Source: Porites lobata
Lineage: Eukaryota; Cnidaria; Anthozoa; Scleractinia; Poritidae
Assembly (NCBI GenBank): GCA_942486035.1
Contig: CALNXK010000045.1
Location: 482,501 to 546,500 of the forward strand
DNA length: 64,000 bases
Reading direction: 5' to 3'
Positions 43,599 through 55,700 of the stretch are shown here, piece after piece. Position 1 is the stretch's first letter. Every line of letters begins with the position of its first letter. The notes beneath the pieces were generated by a model. It was not told the DNA's origin and did not search any database. It saw only the letters and a list, made by a program, of their open reading frames with translations. A program made the position numbers and the translations under genes.

Positions 43599-44039
43599 CT
43601 CTCTATCAACTTCAAGCTCACTATCCACGTCTTCCTCCATATCAACATCATCAAGTGTCTCAACAACAATCACAAGTGTTTCAACATCGTCGTCTGTGTC
43701 AACATCATCAAGTGTGTCCACTTCAAGCTCTTTGTCTACGTCATCAAGTGTGTCCACGTCTTCCTCGGCATCGACTTCATCGAGTGTCTCGACATCAACC
43801 ACAACAAGTGTTTCAACATCGTCGTCTGTGTCAACATCATCAAGTGTGTCCACTTCAAGCTCTTTGTCTACGTCATCAAGTGTGTCCACGTCTTCCTCGG
43901 CATCGACGTCATCGAGTGTTTCGACACCAACCACAACGAGTGCATCAACATCGTCGTCTGTGTCGACGTCATCAAGTGTGTCCACATCAAGCTCGGCGTC
44001 CACATCGTCATTTGTGTCGACAACGAGTATTTCGACAAG
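43599..44039 (+). CDS. Mucin exon: PTS repeat exon, unit 1
   Basis: Acceptor CACTGCAG/C, donor GACAAG/GTAAGA; 441 nt, phase 2 to phase 2. Encodes tandem STSSSV/STSSSL/STSSSA hexapeptides with STPTTTS and STTTS interruptions, almost wholly Ser and Thr with spaced Val. Such sequence is a dense O-glycosylation target. It is the first of four related exons (units at 45557, 48109 and 50119), each followed by a closely similar intron. Intact in frame. Confidence 0.85.
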
Positions 44040-45556
44040 GTAAGAATTATAACCTTCGCTAACTTTCTGCTTCGTAAAGGGAGTCTAAAGACAAAAGGAG
44101 GCATTAAGACCACGACAACACATAAACTTCAAACTGAGACAGAAATCTCAAACGCATACCCTACGTACAAGTAGAGCTCAGAAGTGATTATAACCTTTGC
44201 ATTCCCCATTACCAGGTGGGGAACTATGTGTTAATATGGTAACATGTATGTAGTAAGGTAACAATAGTACTGTTAATAGTCAATTATGATAAGTTAAAAA
44301 TAATGATGTGGTAATGTAACAATTTAATCTTTTTAATCTCACTATCAATCTATAGATACCCATAATCGTTTAATCATAAATATTTTATATCTAAGTGTTC
44401 AATTGTCAAAACGATATCTATATTTGTAAAAACAAAAAAAACTCCTAATCGTCTTGCTTTTCATTGAAACCAGTCATAAGTTTAAAATACAGTGGTAATA
44501 AGGTTTTTAAACCTCCTGATACCAGCACAATCAATGTCAGACGTAAAGGTAAAGGTCCTTAATTTACTCCGGTCACTTGTTCCACTGCTTAAGATACCGA
44601 CAGTGCGCTCATTTTACCCTGATCCCTAGCCCACTCTCTCGACTTTATTTATTTTTTCATTGATTGATTGATCAGATTACCACTAAAAGTGTCAGGGCAG
44701 CCCGGATAGAAAGAGGTGGGGCTTATTACATTCAGGCTACCCATTTACAAACAAAATTCAGAGTTATTTAAGTATACCTAAATGACAAAAGTAAACAAAG
44801 TATAAGTAATAAGGTTAGGAGGTATAATTATCAATCAACGATATCAAATTAATTTAGGGTGTCTAATTATTGATTCAAATTAATAGTTCAAGAAAAAGAA
44901 AATTCTCTCTTCATCAGTGCTTCGTTTTGCGAGTATTTAAAGTTACACGGAAAAGACAGGTAGTCAAAAAGTTGCGCCTTGAATTACAACTGTACCAAAG
45001 CAACCACAGTAAGATCTCCTAAACCCAGTATCAATTACGCCAGAATCAATGACATCGAGAAATGTAGATTATATGTGAGTTTGAAAATATCGGACAATAG
45101 CCTTACTCGATATTTAATTTAGGATCACCTGTCTTTTAGCTAGTGCAGTTCCAGTTCACTGTCGGTATTGTCCTCTGTGTCGACATTATCAAGTGTGTCC
45201 ACTTTGATTTCTGTATCAACAATGCAACTTCCTTTTTAATTTAATACTTGGTGTGGCTCTGCTTCAAGTCCTGCAAGTCTCGTGTTGACAGCAATGCGTG
45301 CTGGTTTGCCGTGCTACACAGCAGTTGAACGTCTTGGTTTTAAATGTGGTGTCCTGTTGAGGTAAAATCAAATTCGATCAACTGAGTTTGGCACGGCTCA
45401 TAAGCACGACGAATGGAATGAGCCTAACGACAAACTTTAAAAACAATTAAGGTTCACCTTTTACTTCTGTGAAAACCATGGCGAGAGACGCTAGTCTACA
45501 TTCTTGACATTTCAAATCAACAGACATATGACTTTAATGTCTTTTTTCTCTATAAG
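44040..45556. repeat. Duplicated intron, copy 1 (about 1.5 kb)
   Basis: Follows unit 1 exon. Almost the same sequence follows units 2, 3, 4 and the giant exon (46179, 48603, 50542, 60940). It begins AATTATAACCTTC(G/T)CTAA, includes GGGGCTTATTACATTCAGGC, and ends ATGTCTTTTTTCTCTATAAG as the next exon's acceptor. All copies carry a stop-bearing exon-like segment (here 45155-45239). Confidence 0.85.
45155..45239 (+). other. Stop-bearing PTS exon candidate (copy 1 of 5)
   Basis: After GCTAGTGCAGTTCCAG an open phase-2 segment encodes SLSVLSSVSTLSSVSTLISV and STMQLPF, then TAA. There is no good donor before the stop. Equivalent segments start at 47707, 49717, 51656 and 62061 and keep both the acceptor and the stop. 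It could be an alternative terminal exon or an exon fossil spread by duplication; no clear AATAAA is close by. Confidence 0.35.
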
Positions 45557-46178
45557 TGTTTCCACCTCAAGCTCGGTGTCCACGTCCTCCTCCGTATCAA
45601 CATCATCCAGTGTGTCAACACCAACAACAACGAGTGTTTCAACATCATCTTCTGTGTCAACATCATCAAGTGTATCCACTTCAAGGACGGTGTCTACGTC
45701 ATCATCCATATCGACGTCCTCGAGTGTTTCGACACCAACCACAACAAGTGTTTCAACATCGTCGTCTGTGTCAACATCATCAAGTGTGTCCACTTCAAGC
45801 TCTTTGTCTACGTCATCAAGTGTGTCCACGTCTTCCTCGGCATCGACGTCATCGAGTGTTTCGACACCAACCACAACGAGTTCATCAACATCGTCGTCTG
45901 TGTCGACTTCATCAAGTGTGTCCACTTCAAGCTCTTTGTCTACGTCATCAAGTGTGTCCACGTCTTCCTCGGCATCGACGTCATCGAGTGTTTCGACACC
46001 AACCACAACGAGTGCATCAACATCGTCGCATCACATCATCGTCGTCTTTGTCAAGTGTGTCCACGTCTTCCTCGGCATCGACGTCAAGTGTGTCCAGTGC
46101 ATCAATCGTCGTCTGTGTCGACTTCTCGGCGTCGGCGTCCACATCGTCATCTGTGTCGACAACGACTATTTCGACAAG
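45557..46178 (+). CDS. Mucin exon: PTS repeat exon, unit 2, frame-shifted
   Basis: Acceptor CTCTATAAG/T, donor GACAAG/GTAAGA; 622 nt, one more than a multiple of three. The Ser/Thr frame runs from the acceptor to about 46020. There, scrambled repeat sequence (ACATCGTCGCATCACATCAT) moves the Ser/Thr reading to another frame. Translation continues without a stop into a Cys/Val/Ile/His-rich segment (HHIIVVFVKCVHVFLGID) and leaves the exon in phase 0 instead of 2. The next exon is shifted by the complementary amount. Confidence 0.7.
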
Positions 46179-48108
46179 GTAAGAATTATAACCTTCTCTA
46201 AGTTTCTGCTTCGTAAAGGGAGTCTAAAGACAAAAGGAGGCATTAAGACCAGGACAACACATAAACTTCAAACTGAGACAGAAATCTCAAACGCATACCC
46301 TACGTACAAGTATAGCTCAGAAGTGATTATAACCTTTGCATTCCCTATTACCAGGTGGGGAACTATGTGTTAATATGGTAATATGTATGTAGTAAGGTAA
46401 CAATGTACTGTTAATAATCAATTATGATAAGTTAAAAATAAATAGTACTTGTTATTTAATCAATCAATTAACCATAATCGTTTAATCAAAATAATTTTAT
46501 ATCTGTGTTCAATTGTCAAAACGATATTTAATTTTTTTAATCGTCCAGTCTAGTTTCAATCTTTTTATCGATAAAACAACCAAATAATCATGTAAAATTT
46601 GAAAAAATCAAAAATTTTAGGTTTTTTTTTATATCTGAACCGCCCGCAACCGCCCGTGCGGATCCAGGTTCAATTGACGTCAAAACGATATCAGGGTATC
46701 TTTCAAACCATTTCAGTCAAGGACACCGGAGAAAGAAGCAAAAACCACTTGACAAGGACCTGAAAATCTCCATGAAAAAAAAAAACCTTTCCTTTTCACC
46801 TAATCTAAGTACTAAATGCCCAGCAAGAAAAAAAAAATGCTTTTCGAAAATAAAAGTCAAGACTGCTGTGTCACTTTTAAACCCCGAAAGTGCGCATGCC
46901 CGAGTTTAAATATTTTGCATCTGGATCAGAAGGCCGCCAAGTGTTTAGCTCTTTATAGCACGACAGTGACCAGAAAACCACTCGACTAGCTTCAAAACGC
47001 GTTTTTCGGCAAAATCTCCAGGAGCGAATGGGTTAAAATACAGTGGTAATAAGGTTTTTAAACCTCCTGATACCAGCACAATCAATGTCAGACGTAAAGG
47101 TAAAGGTCCTTAATTTACGCCGGTAACCTGTTCCACTGCTTAAGATACCGACAGTGCGCTCATTTTACCCTGATCCCTAGCCCGCTCTCTCGACTTTATT
47201 TATTTTTTCATTGATTGATTGATCAGATTACCACTAAAAGTGTCAGGGCAGCCCGGATAGAAAGAGGTGGGGCTTATTACATTCAGGCTACCCATTTACA
47301 AACAAAATTCAGAGTTATTTAAGTATACCTAAATGACAAAAGTAAACTAAGTATAAGTAATAAGGTTAGGAGGTATAATTATCAATCAACGATATCAAAT
47401 TAATTTAGGGTGTCTAATTATTGATTTAAATTAATAGTTCAAGAAAAAGAAAATTCTCTCTTCACCAGTGCTTCGTTTTGCGAGTATTTAAAGCTACACG
47501 GAAAAGACAGGTAGTCAAAAAGTTGCGCCTTGAATTACAACTGTACCAAAACAACCACAGTTAAGATCCCCTACACCCAGTATCAACTACGCCAGAATCA
47601 ATGACATCGAGAAATGTAGATTATATGTGAGTTTGAAAATATCGGACAATAGCCTTACTCGATATTTAATTTAGGATCACCTGTCTTTTAGCTAGTGCAG
47701 TTCCAGTTCACTGTCGGTATTGTCCTCTGTGTCGACATTATCAAGTGTGTCCACTTTGATTTCTGTATCAACAATGCAACTTCCTTTTTAATTTAATACT
47801 TGGTGTGGCTCTGCTTCAAGTCCTGCAAGTCTCGTGTTGACAGCAATGCGTGCTGGTTTGCCGTGCTATACAGCAGTTGAACGTCTTGGTTTTAAATGTG
47901 GTGTCCTGTTGAGGTAAAATCAAATTCGATCAACTGAGTTTGGCACGGCTCATAAGCACGACGAATGGAATGAGCCTAACGACAAACTTTAAAAACAATT
48001 AAGGTTCACCTTTTACTTCTATGAAAACCATGGCGAGAGACGCTAGTCTACATTCTTGACATTTCACATCAACAGACATATGACTTGAATGTCTTTTTTC
48101 TCTATAAG
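46179..48108. repeat. Duplicated intron, copy 2, with about 500 bp extra
   Basis: Same as copy 1 except for a stretch from about 46526 to 47034 (TTTAATCGTCCAGTCTAG to GCGAATGGGTTAAAATAC) not in the other copies. This is either an insertion or ancestral sequence lost from the rest. The stop-bearing exon candidate is at 47707-47791. Confidence 0.75.
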
Positions 48109-48602
48109 TGTTTCCACCTCAAGCTCGGTGTCCACGTCCTCCTCCGTATCAACATCATCCAGTGTGTCAACACCAACAACAACGAGTGTTTCAACATCAT
48201 CTTCTGTGTCAACATCATCAAGTGTATCCACTTCAAGCACGGTGTCTACGTCATCATCCATATCGACGTCCTCGAGTGTTTCGACACCAACCACAACAAG
48301 TGTTTCAACATCGTCGTCTGTGTCAACATCATCAAGTGTGTCCACGTCAAGCTCTTTGTCTACGTCATCAAGTGTGTCCACGTCTTCCTCGGCATCGACG
48401 TCATCGAGTGTTTCGACACCAACCACAACGAGTGCATCAACATCGTCGTCTGTGTCGTCTGTCCACTTCAAGCTCTTTGTCGACTTCATCGGCATCGACG
48501 TCATGTTTCGACACCAACCACAACGAGTGCATCAACATCGGCGTCCTTCATCGTCATCTGCGTCACATCGTCATCTGTGTCGACAACGAGTATTTCGACA
48601 AG
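48109..48602 (+). CDS. Mucin exon: PTS repeat exon, unit 3, frame-shifted
   Basis: Acceptor CTCTATAAG/T, donor GACAAG/GTAAAA; 494 nt, two more than a multiple of three. Entered in phase 0 from unit 2, the frame is open (CFHLKLGVHVLLRINIIQCV onward, Cys-rich) and returns to Ser/Thr after about 48490 (VSTPTTTSAS, SSSVSTTSIS), leaving in phase 2. Entered in phase 2 it starts as normal STSSSV repeats but drifts out of frame. Rearranged blocks between 48450 and 48580 cause the shift. Confidence 0.7.
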
Positions 48603-50118
48603 GTAAAAATTATAACCTTCGCTAAGTTTCTGCTTCGTAAAGGGAGTCTAAAGACAAAAGGAGGCATTAAGACCACGACAACACATAAACTTCAAACTAA
48701 GACAGAAATCTCAAACGCATACCCTACGTACAAGTATAGCTCATAAGGGATTATAACTTTTGCATTCCCTATTACCAGGTGGGGAACTATGTGTTAATAT
48801 GGTAATATGTATGTAGTAAGGTAACAATAGTACTGTTAATAATCAATTATGATAAGTTAAAAATAATGATGTGGTAATGTAACAATTTTTCTTGTTATTC
48901 TCACTATCAATCTATCGATAACCATAATCGTTTAATCATAAATATTTTATACCTACATGTTCAATTGTCAAAACGATATCTATATTTGTAAAAAAAAAAA
49001 AAACTCCTAATCGTCTTGCTTTTCATTGAAACCAGTCATAAGTTTAAAATACAGTGGTAATAAGGTTTTTAAACCTCCTGATACCTGCACAATCAATGTG
49101 AGACGTAAAGGTAAAGGTCCTTAATTTACGCCGGTAACTTGTTCCACTGCTTAAGATACCGACAGTGCGCTCATTTTACCCTGATCCCTAGCCCACTCTC
49201 TCGAGTTTATTTATTTTTTCATTGATTGATTGATCAGATTACCACTAAAAGTGTCAGGGCAGCCCGGATAGAAAGAGGTGGGGCTTATTACATTCAGGCT
49301 ACCCATTTACAAACAAAATTCAGAGTTATTTAAGTATACCTAAATGACAAAAGTAAACTAAGTATAAGTAATAAGGTTAGGAGGTATAATTATCAATCAA
49401 CGATATCAAATTAATTTAGGGTGTCTAATTATTGATTTAAATTAATAGTTCAAGAAAAAGAAAATTCTCTCTTCATCAGTGCTTCGTTTTGCGAGTATTT
49501 AAAGCTACACGGAAAAGACAGGTAGTCAAAAAGTTGCGCCTTGAATTACAACTGTACCAAAGCAACCACAGTAAGATCCCCTACACCCAGTATCAATTAC
49601 GCCAGAATCAATGACATCGAGAAATGTAGATTATATGTGAGTTTGAAAATATCGGACAATAGCCTTACTCGATATTTAATTTAGGATCACCTGTCTTTTA
49701 GCTAGTGCAGTTCCAGTTCACTGTCGGTATTGTCCTCTGTGTCGACATTATCAAGTGTGTCCACTTTGATTTCTGTATCAACAATGCAACTTCCTTTTTA
49801 ATTTAATACTTGGTGTGGCTCTGCTTCAAGTCCTGCAAGTCTCGTGTTGACAGCAATGCGTGCTGGTTTGCCGTGCTATACAGCAGTTGAACGTCTTGGT
49901 TTTAAATGTGGTGTCCTGTTGAGGTAAAATCAAATTCGATCAACTGAGTTTGGCACGGCTCATAAGCACGACGAATGGAATGAGCCTAACGACAAACTTT
50001 AAAAACAATTAAGGTTCACCTTTTACTTCTGTGAAAACCATGGCGAGAGACGCTAGTCTACATTCTTGACATTTCACATCAACAGACATATGACTTGAAT
50101 GTCTTTTTTCTCTATAAG
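48603..50118. repeat. Duplicated intron, copy 3
   Basis: Close match to copy 1 (about 1.52 kb). Stop-bearing exon candidate at 49717-49801. The copy spacing, using the landmark TTAATAGTTC, is 44880, 47431, 49442, 51381 and 61786. Confidence 0.8.
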
Positions 50119-50541
50119 TGTTTCCACCTCAAGCTCGGCGTCCACGTCCTCCTCCGTATCAACATCATCCAGTGTGTCAACACCAACAACAACGAGTGTT
50201 TCAACATCATCTTCTGTGTCAACATCATCAAGTGTATCCACTTCAAGCACGGTGTCCACGTCATCATCCATATCCACGTCCTCGAGTGTTTCGACACCAA
50301 CCACAACAAGTGTTTCAACATCGTCGTCTGTGTCAACATCATCAAGTGTGTCCACTTCAAGCTCTTTGTCTACGTCATCAAGTGTGTCCACGTCTTCCTC
50401 GGCATCGACGTCATCGAGTGTTTCGACACCAACCACAACGAGTGCATCAACATCGTCGTCTGTGTCGACTTCATCAAGTGTGTCCACATCAAGCTCGGCG
50501 TCCACATCGTCATCTGTGTCGACAACGACTATTTCGACAAG
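50119..50541 (+). CDS. Mucin exon: PTS repeat exon, unit 4
   Basis: Acceptor CTCTATAAG/T, donor GACAAG/GTAAGA; 423 nt, phase 2 to phase 2, intact. Hexapeptide STSSSV-type repeats with three STPTTTS blocks. Its part from about 50161 to the donor matches the last 380 bases of the giant exon (60562-60939), showing that the two ends derive from one ancestor. Confidence 0.85.
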
Positions 50542-52612
50542 GTAAGAATTATAACCTTCTCTAAGTTTCTGCTTCGTAAAGGGAGTCTAAAGACAAAAGG
50601 AGGCATTAAGACCAGGACAACACATAAACTTCAAACTGAGACAGAAATCTCAAACGCATACCCTACGTACAAGTATAGCTCAGAAGTGATTATAACCTTT
50701 GCATTCCCTATTACCAGGTGGGGAACTATGTGTTAATATGGTAATATGTATATGTAGTAAGGTAACAATAGTACTGTCAATAATCAATTATGATAAGTCA
50801 AAAATAATGATGTGGTAATGTAACAATTTTTCTTTTTAATCTCACTATCAATCTATCGATAACCATAATCGTTTAATCATAAATATTTTATATCTAAGTG
50901 TTCAATTGTCAAAACGATATCTATATTTGTAAAAAAAAAAAACTCCTAATCGTCTTGCTTTTCATTGAAACCAGTCATAAGTTTAAAATACAGTGGTAAT
51001 AAGGTTTTTAAACCTCCTGATACCAGCACAATCAATGTCAGACGTAAAGGTAAAGGTCCTTAATTTACGCCGGTAACTTGTTCCACTGCTTAAGATACCG
51101 ACAGTGCGCTCATTTTACCCTGATCCCTAGCCCACTCTCTCGAGTTTATTTATTTTTTCATTGATTGATTGATCAGATTACCACTAAAAGTGTCAGGGCA
51201 GCCCGGATAGAAAGAGGTGGGGCTTATTACATTCAGGCTACCCATTTACAAACAAAATTCAGAGTTATTTAAGTATACCTAAATGACAAAAGTAAACTAA
51301 GTATAAGTAATAAGGTTAGGAGGTATAATTATCAATCAACGATATCAAATTAATTTAGGGTGTCTAATTATTGATTCAAATTAATAGTTCAAGAAAAAGA
51401 AAATTCTCTCTTCATCAGTGCTTCGTTTTGCGAGTATTTAAAGCTACACGGAAAAGACAGGTAGTCAAAAAGTTGCGCCTTGAATTACAACTGTACCAAA
51501 ACAACCACAGTAAGATCCCCTACACCCAGTATCAACTACGCCAGAATCAATGACATCGAGAAATGTAGATTATATGTGAGTTTGAAAATATCGGACAATA
51601 GCCTTACTCGACATTTAATTTAGGATCACCTGTCTTTTAGCTAGTGCAGTTCCAGTTCACTGTCGGTATTGTCCTCTGTGTCGACATTATCAAGTGTGTC
51701 CACTTTGATTTCTGTATCAACAATGCAACTTCCTTTTTAATTTAATACTTGGTGTGGCTCTGCTTCAAGTCCTGCAAGTCTCGTGTTGACAGCAATGCGT
51801 GCTGGTTTGCCGTGCTACAGAGCAGTTGAACGTCTTGGTTTTAAATGTGGTGTCCTGTTGAGGTAAAATCAAATTCGATCAACTGAGTTTGGCACGGCTC
51901 ATAAGCACGGCGAATGGAATGAGCCTAACGACAAACTTTAAAAACAATTAAGGTTCACCTTTTACTTCTGTGAAAACCATGGCGAGAGACGCTAGTCTAC
52001 ATTCTTGACATTTCACATCAACAGACACATCGTCATCTGTGTCGACAAGGAGTATTTTTACTAGGTAGGAATTATAATGTTCTCTAAGCTCCTGCTTCGT
52101 TTATTGCTTTGAAAGACAAAAGGAGGCATTAGGACCACAACAACACATAAACTTCAGACAGTGACAGAAATCTCAAACGCAACGATCGTGTCCACTAGGT
52201 AATTAAGAAGATATTTTAAAATGTCAAGTGTGTCGACCTCGATGCCGGTGTCAACACCACCAACAACATCATCAATTGCACCTCCAATTAGGTAGTGGCC
52301 CTCATACTTTTTGGTTCTAATATCCACTAGTTTCTCAACACACCACTTCAGACCGGATTTTTATTAAGTGACTTTCTTGAAATATCTTTAAAACTAGAGA
52401 TTTATGTCATTGTCGGAAATCCGTTTAAAATTACTATTTTTGTTCCAGAAATACCTTATTTGAATAACTGTTTGATGATAAATCACAATTGAAGCTATGA
52501 AATTACTGCATTAAACCTGTCCATTATTACGACTTCCCGACCACTTTTTCAATTTTTATGATACTTACAGTTAATAATTTTCTTTGCTAACTCGAAACAC
52601 TGTTTTTCTCAG
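50542..52612. repeat. Duplicated intron copy 4 and exon-deletion scar
   Basis: Matches copies 1-3 up to about 52024. Where the others continue GACATATGACTT and an exon, this copy joins directly to ACATCGTCATCTGTGTCGAC, the last bases of a PTS exon, so almost the whole exon has been deleted. The 40-nt remnant (52025-52064) is not in phase with its neighbours. Stop-bearing candidate at 51656-51740. The rest (from about 52300) is non-coding up to the acceptor at 52612. Confidence 0.7.
52229..52291 (+). CDS. Possible 63-nt PTS mini-exon
   Basis: Acceptor AAATGTCAAG/T is weak; donor AATTAG/GTAGTG. Phase 2 to phase 2, encoding VSTSMPVSTPPTTSSIAPPI. In the duplicate at 62634-62695 one C is missing, giving 62 nt and a frame break, so at least that copy is not used as an exon. 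Confidence 0.35.
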   Translation, partial: CVDLDAGVNTTNNIINCTSN

Positions 52613-52726
52613 TATCTCGCTATCCGAAACCTTGCCACCTCAGACGCTAACAGAATTGTCAACAGTGTTCACATCACGGGCAACATCCTTAGAGACTGTT
52701 ATATCAATTTCCTTGACACGTACCAG
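52613..52726 (+). CDS. Mucin exon: 114-nt Thr/Ser exon (copy A)
   Basis: Acceptor TGTTTTTCTCAG/T with a good pyrimidine tract, donor ACCAG/GTGAGA, phase 2 to phase 2. It encodes ISLSETLPPQTLTELSTVFT and SRATSLETVISISLTRT, less regular than the hexapeptide exons and with some acidic and basic residues. Its duplicate is at 63017-63130. Confidence 0.75.
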
Positions 52727-55700
52727 GTGAGATAATGCGTAGCTACTTTACCTTGCAACGGTGTATTTTATTGTAATTGTTAACTCTTGCAAAGTGAGGG
52801 CCGTAATGTCCGAGGAGAGAGTTTGTAACTTTGTTGTGCGCGCGGGGCGCTGATCGCGTGCGGATCATAGCGGCCTGCATACTCGGATGGGCCATTTACA
52901 TTTGTATATGCATGTATCCGATCATCATTTCAAGGTTCTTCTGCAGGTTGCTTTAAAGGAGCCTGAGCAAAGTTGGGGTTTGTTACAATAAAGTCATGAT
53001 AAAATTACAGTCAAGCCAGGTCAAACGTATCCTCCAAGATTCCATTAATGAAGTTGTTATTCGAAAGTTGAATCCTTGGATAGTTGTAGAATCCAGAATC
53101 ATTTCTTCGTTGCTGCATGCGTAACGCGTAACGAGCAGGCAAGATAGTCATAAAATTGCTACGTGCTCAGTTTTCCTGAATTTGATGTAAATGTCATTGA
53201 CGCTATTTTGTCCATTTGTCCAGTCAAAGATATCTCAATCTGATAGAATACAAAGAAGCTGTCGTTAAAAATTCATTGCTCGTTATGCATGCAGGAATGC
53301 AGACTTAAATAGATATTCAAACCAGAGATTCGGATTCGGATTCGGCACAGAGGCTTAGGGGAAATAAAGCAAAAGAAATCTTTTCGAGGCTCACCAATGA
53401 ATAATTCTCATGTTCTGTTATATTCCCATACGCCACGGTGCCAAATCTGAATTTTGATATGTCGAAATTGGTTTATTTGACACTAGTTGCGGCACTGACA
53501 AACGGATTCAACTTTCGAATTCAAAATTCATTAATGTAACATTGGGGGTACGTTTGGCCTACAATCTGGGCAATAGTCTTTGGCACAGTAATGCACTATT
53601 CATAGTTTCCTTTAATTTCTGTGTGCCCTTGTCAAACAGTGCATCACTTTCGAGAATTGCTTGCAGTTTTCCATGCCCACCTTATACAATGTTAAATCTC
53701 TGGAAGCCTTGTGAATACAAACGTCCAACGTTGTTTGAGGGGTGAAGTGAGGGGTTGGGCATGTGTGAATTAAAAAAAGCCCCACAAATACAAATTTGTC
53801 CCAAGAATTTTTTCTTCAGGATCGTCGTTTGACTGTAAATCTCAAACCGTCCGCCCGTATCGTTAGTTGTGGGATACAGGTTTCTCTATAGGACCTCAAG
53901 GAAACTCACTACATTGTTGTAAAGGAAAAATGATGTGAAACAGTGTACTATTTATAAGGACGAAAAAAGGAAAAGATGCTTTTGGTTTTAGCTCAGTTGT
54001 CGAGCTCCAGGCGGCAGTGCGGGGAGGTCGTGGATAGAGTTTACATACCCGGCCAGGGCCACTGAAAAATTCTGAAGGCCTTGAAATACCTGATGAAAGA
54101 AGCTGATGCTTTTTTCTTTGCAAAAGCTAGACCTCAGCTTAGCTTTGATGACCCTGTAAAATGGCGGTTCTAAAAATATTGTTTTCGATTAGCCCTATAG
54201 CCCTAGGTTATTTGACATTTTAATTATGTGGCGTTTATTTTCCGATTTCTTAACGTAACTTTAAATCTGGAGACCTGTGGTTTACCCTCCACTCTAACCG
54301 CTAGCCGGCGTTGATTCACAGAAAATCTAACTACAAATTCTCAACAGCATGAGAATTTATGACATTAATGTTTCTGCCTTGCATTGCATGGTTGTTGTAT
54401 AACATATGTGTTATACGTTAAGCGAGTGGAAAACGGACCTGTAGTACCTTTATTTATGTGCGAAGAACTTTCGAAAATCATTTTCTGCGCAACTCATATT
54501 TGAAATGTTTTTTGACTATTTTCTTTTTTGTTTGTTTGAAGCTCCAACAAAACATAGAAACTTAAAGTAAGAATTCCTTCCTTTTGCCCTACTGCAGGAC
54601 AAATGTAAGGAAATTTTCACTTCGTTTTCAAGGGCACAAAATATTTAAGCGCGACGGTCAGGAAATATCGACCATCGAGTGGCAAGAGTTGAAAAATCGA
54701 TTTGCTTCATTTTTTGTCCATAAATAGTTTTTAGGTAGTTAAGTAATCTGATGTAAGTTGTTCTCGCAAAAACCCTTTTATTTTCGAGAAAAGTAAGAAT
54801 ATTAGTTTTCGTGGTCGGAGTCTTAAAATGGCCGTATTTTAAACCCGAAATTTGCTAACATCAACTCTCCTCGCGTTCGCAAATAAAAGCGCAAGGAGGA
54901 ATTTGGACACTTTCCATCAATAGAACAACTCTTCTTATTTCACTAGAAGATACTTTCAAAGCAATATCAAGACTCGTTGAACTGACATAATTCAAAAACG
55001 AAGAACAGTTTTTTACGGTGACAAAAACTTTAATTTAGTAGTTGTTTTCTGCGGAATTATTTTTCCTGTGGTATAGCTCCAAATTTTCCCAGTCCTCGTT
55101 TATTCAAACATTTAGACATTCATCTAAAACATACCTGAGAATTGGCTTGGGTTCCTGAAGGCAGCCTCCAAACAAAAGCATCGAAGTCCGGTAAATATAG
55201 TGAAGCGTGACCAAAATAACATCTTTAACGGCGCCAAGTTTCCTCGACGTGAAGTAAGAAGAAGAAATATCTTCCTGTTCCCCCATCCTTAGCGAATTAC
55301 CATTGTTAAAGTCCTTATTTTTCGATAAAAAGTGAGTACCAGAATACTAGTACGTTTGATTTTTTCTTCTTCAAAACTGACTGTCGGCATCGAAAATGTT
55401 ACTCTTTCAAGAATTGCGTTGCGTTACTACCTTGATTCCGTGACTGTCATTTTGACGGCTGTATGTTGTGTCACGTGCAGTCACGGAACAGATTGTCACG
55501 AAGAGTCGCCGGCTGGTAGAGTTCAGTATTTCAAAGTGGCTAAAATTGACCCAGTTTCACCTTTTTCCCCACTCTTTGGTTGAAAAAAGCAACTTTGCAT
55601 TGGGAAAACCCACAAGAAGTACGAAAAACGAGCCTTTAGGCTGTAAATATCTACTTTTGTGCGTTTCGAAATTGGAAGTGTTTACAAAATTACCGCCGGC

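Noticed and set aside
43590..50505. Antisense and alternate-frame ORFs (Asp/Val-rich; Cys/His/Ile-rich; Arg/Gln/His-rich) over the four smaller PTS exons
   Set aside because: Same repeat effect. The only alternate-frame reading retained is the sense one forced by the 622- and 494-nt exons, which is reported as a finding.
51371..51958. 60-codon ORF beginning MIQINSSRKR, repeated at 61776
   Set aside because: It is inside the duplicated intron, starts at an alternative codon, and the equivalent frame is closed or altered in other copies. Its repetition reflects the duplication.
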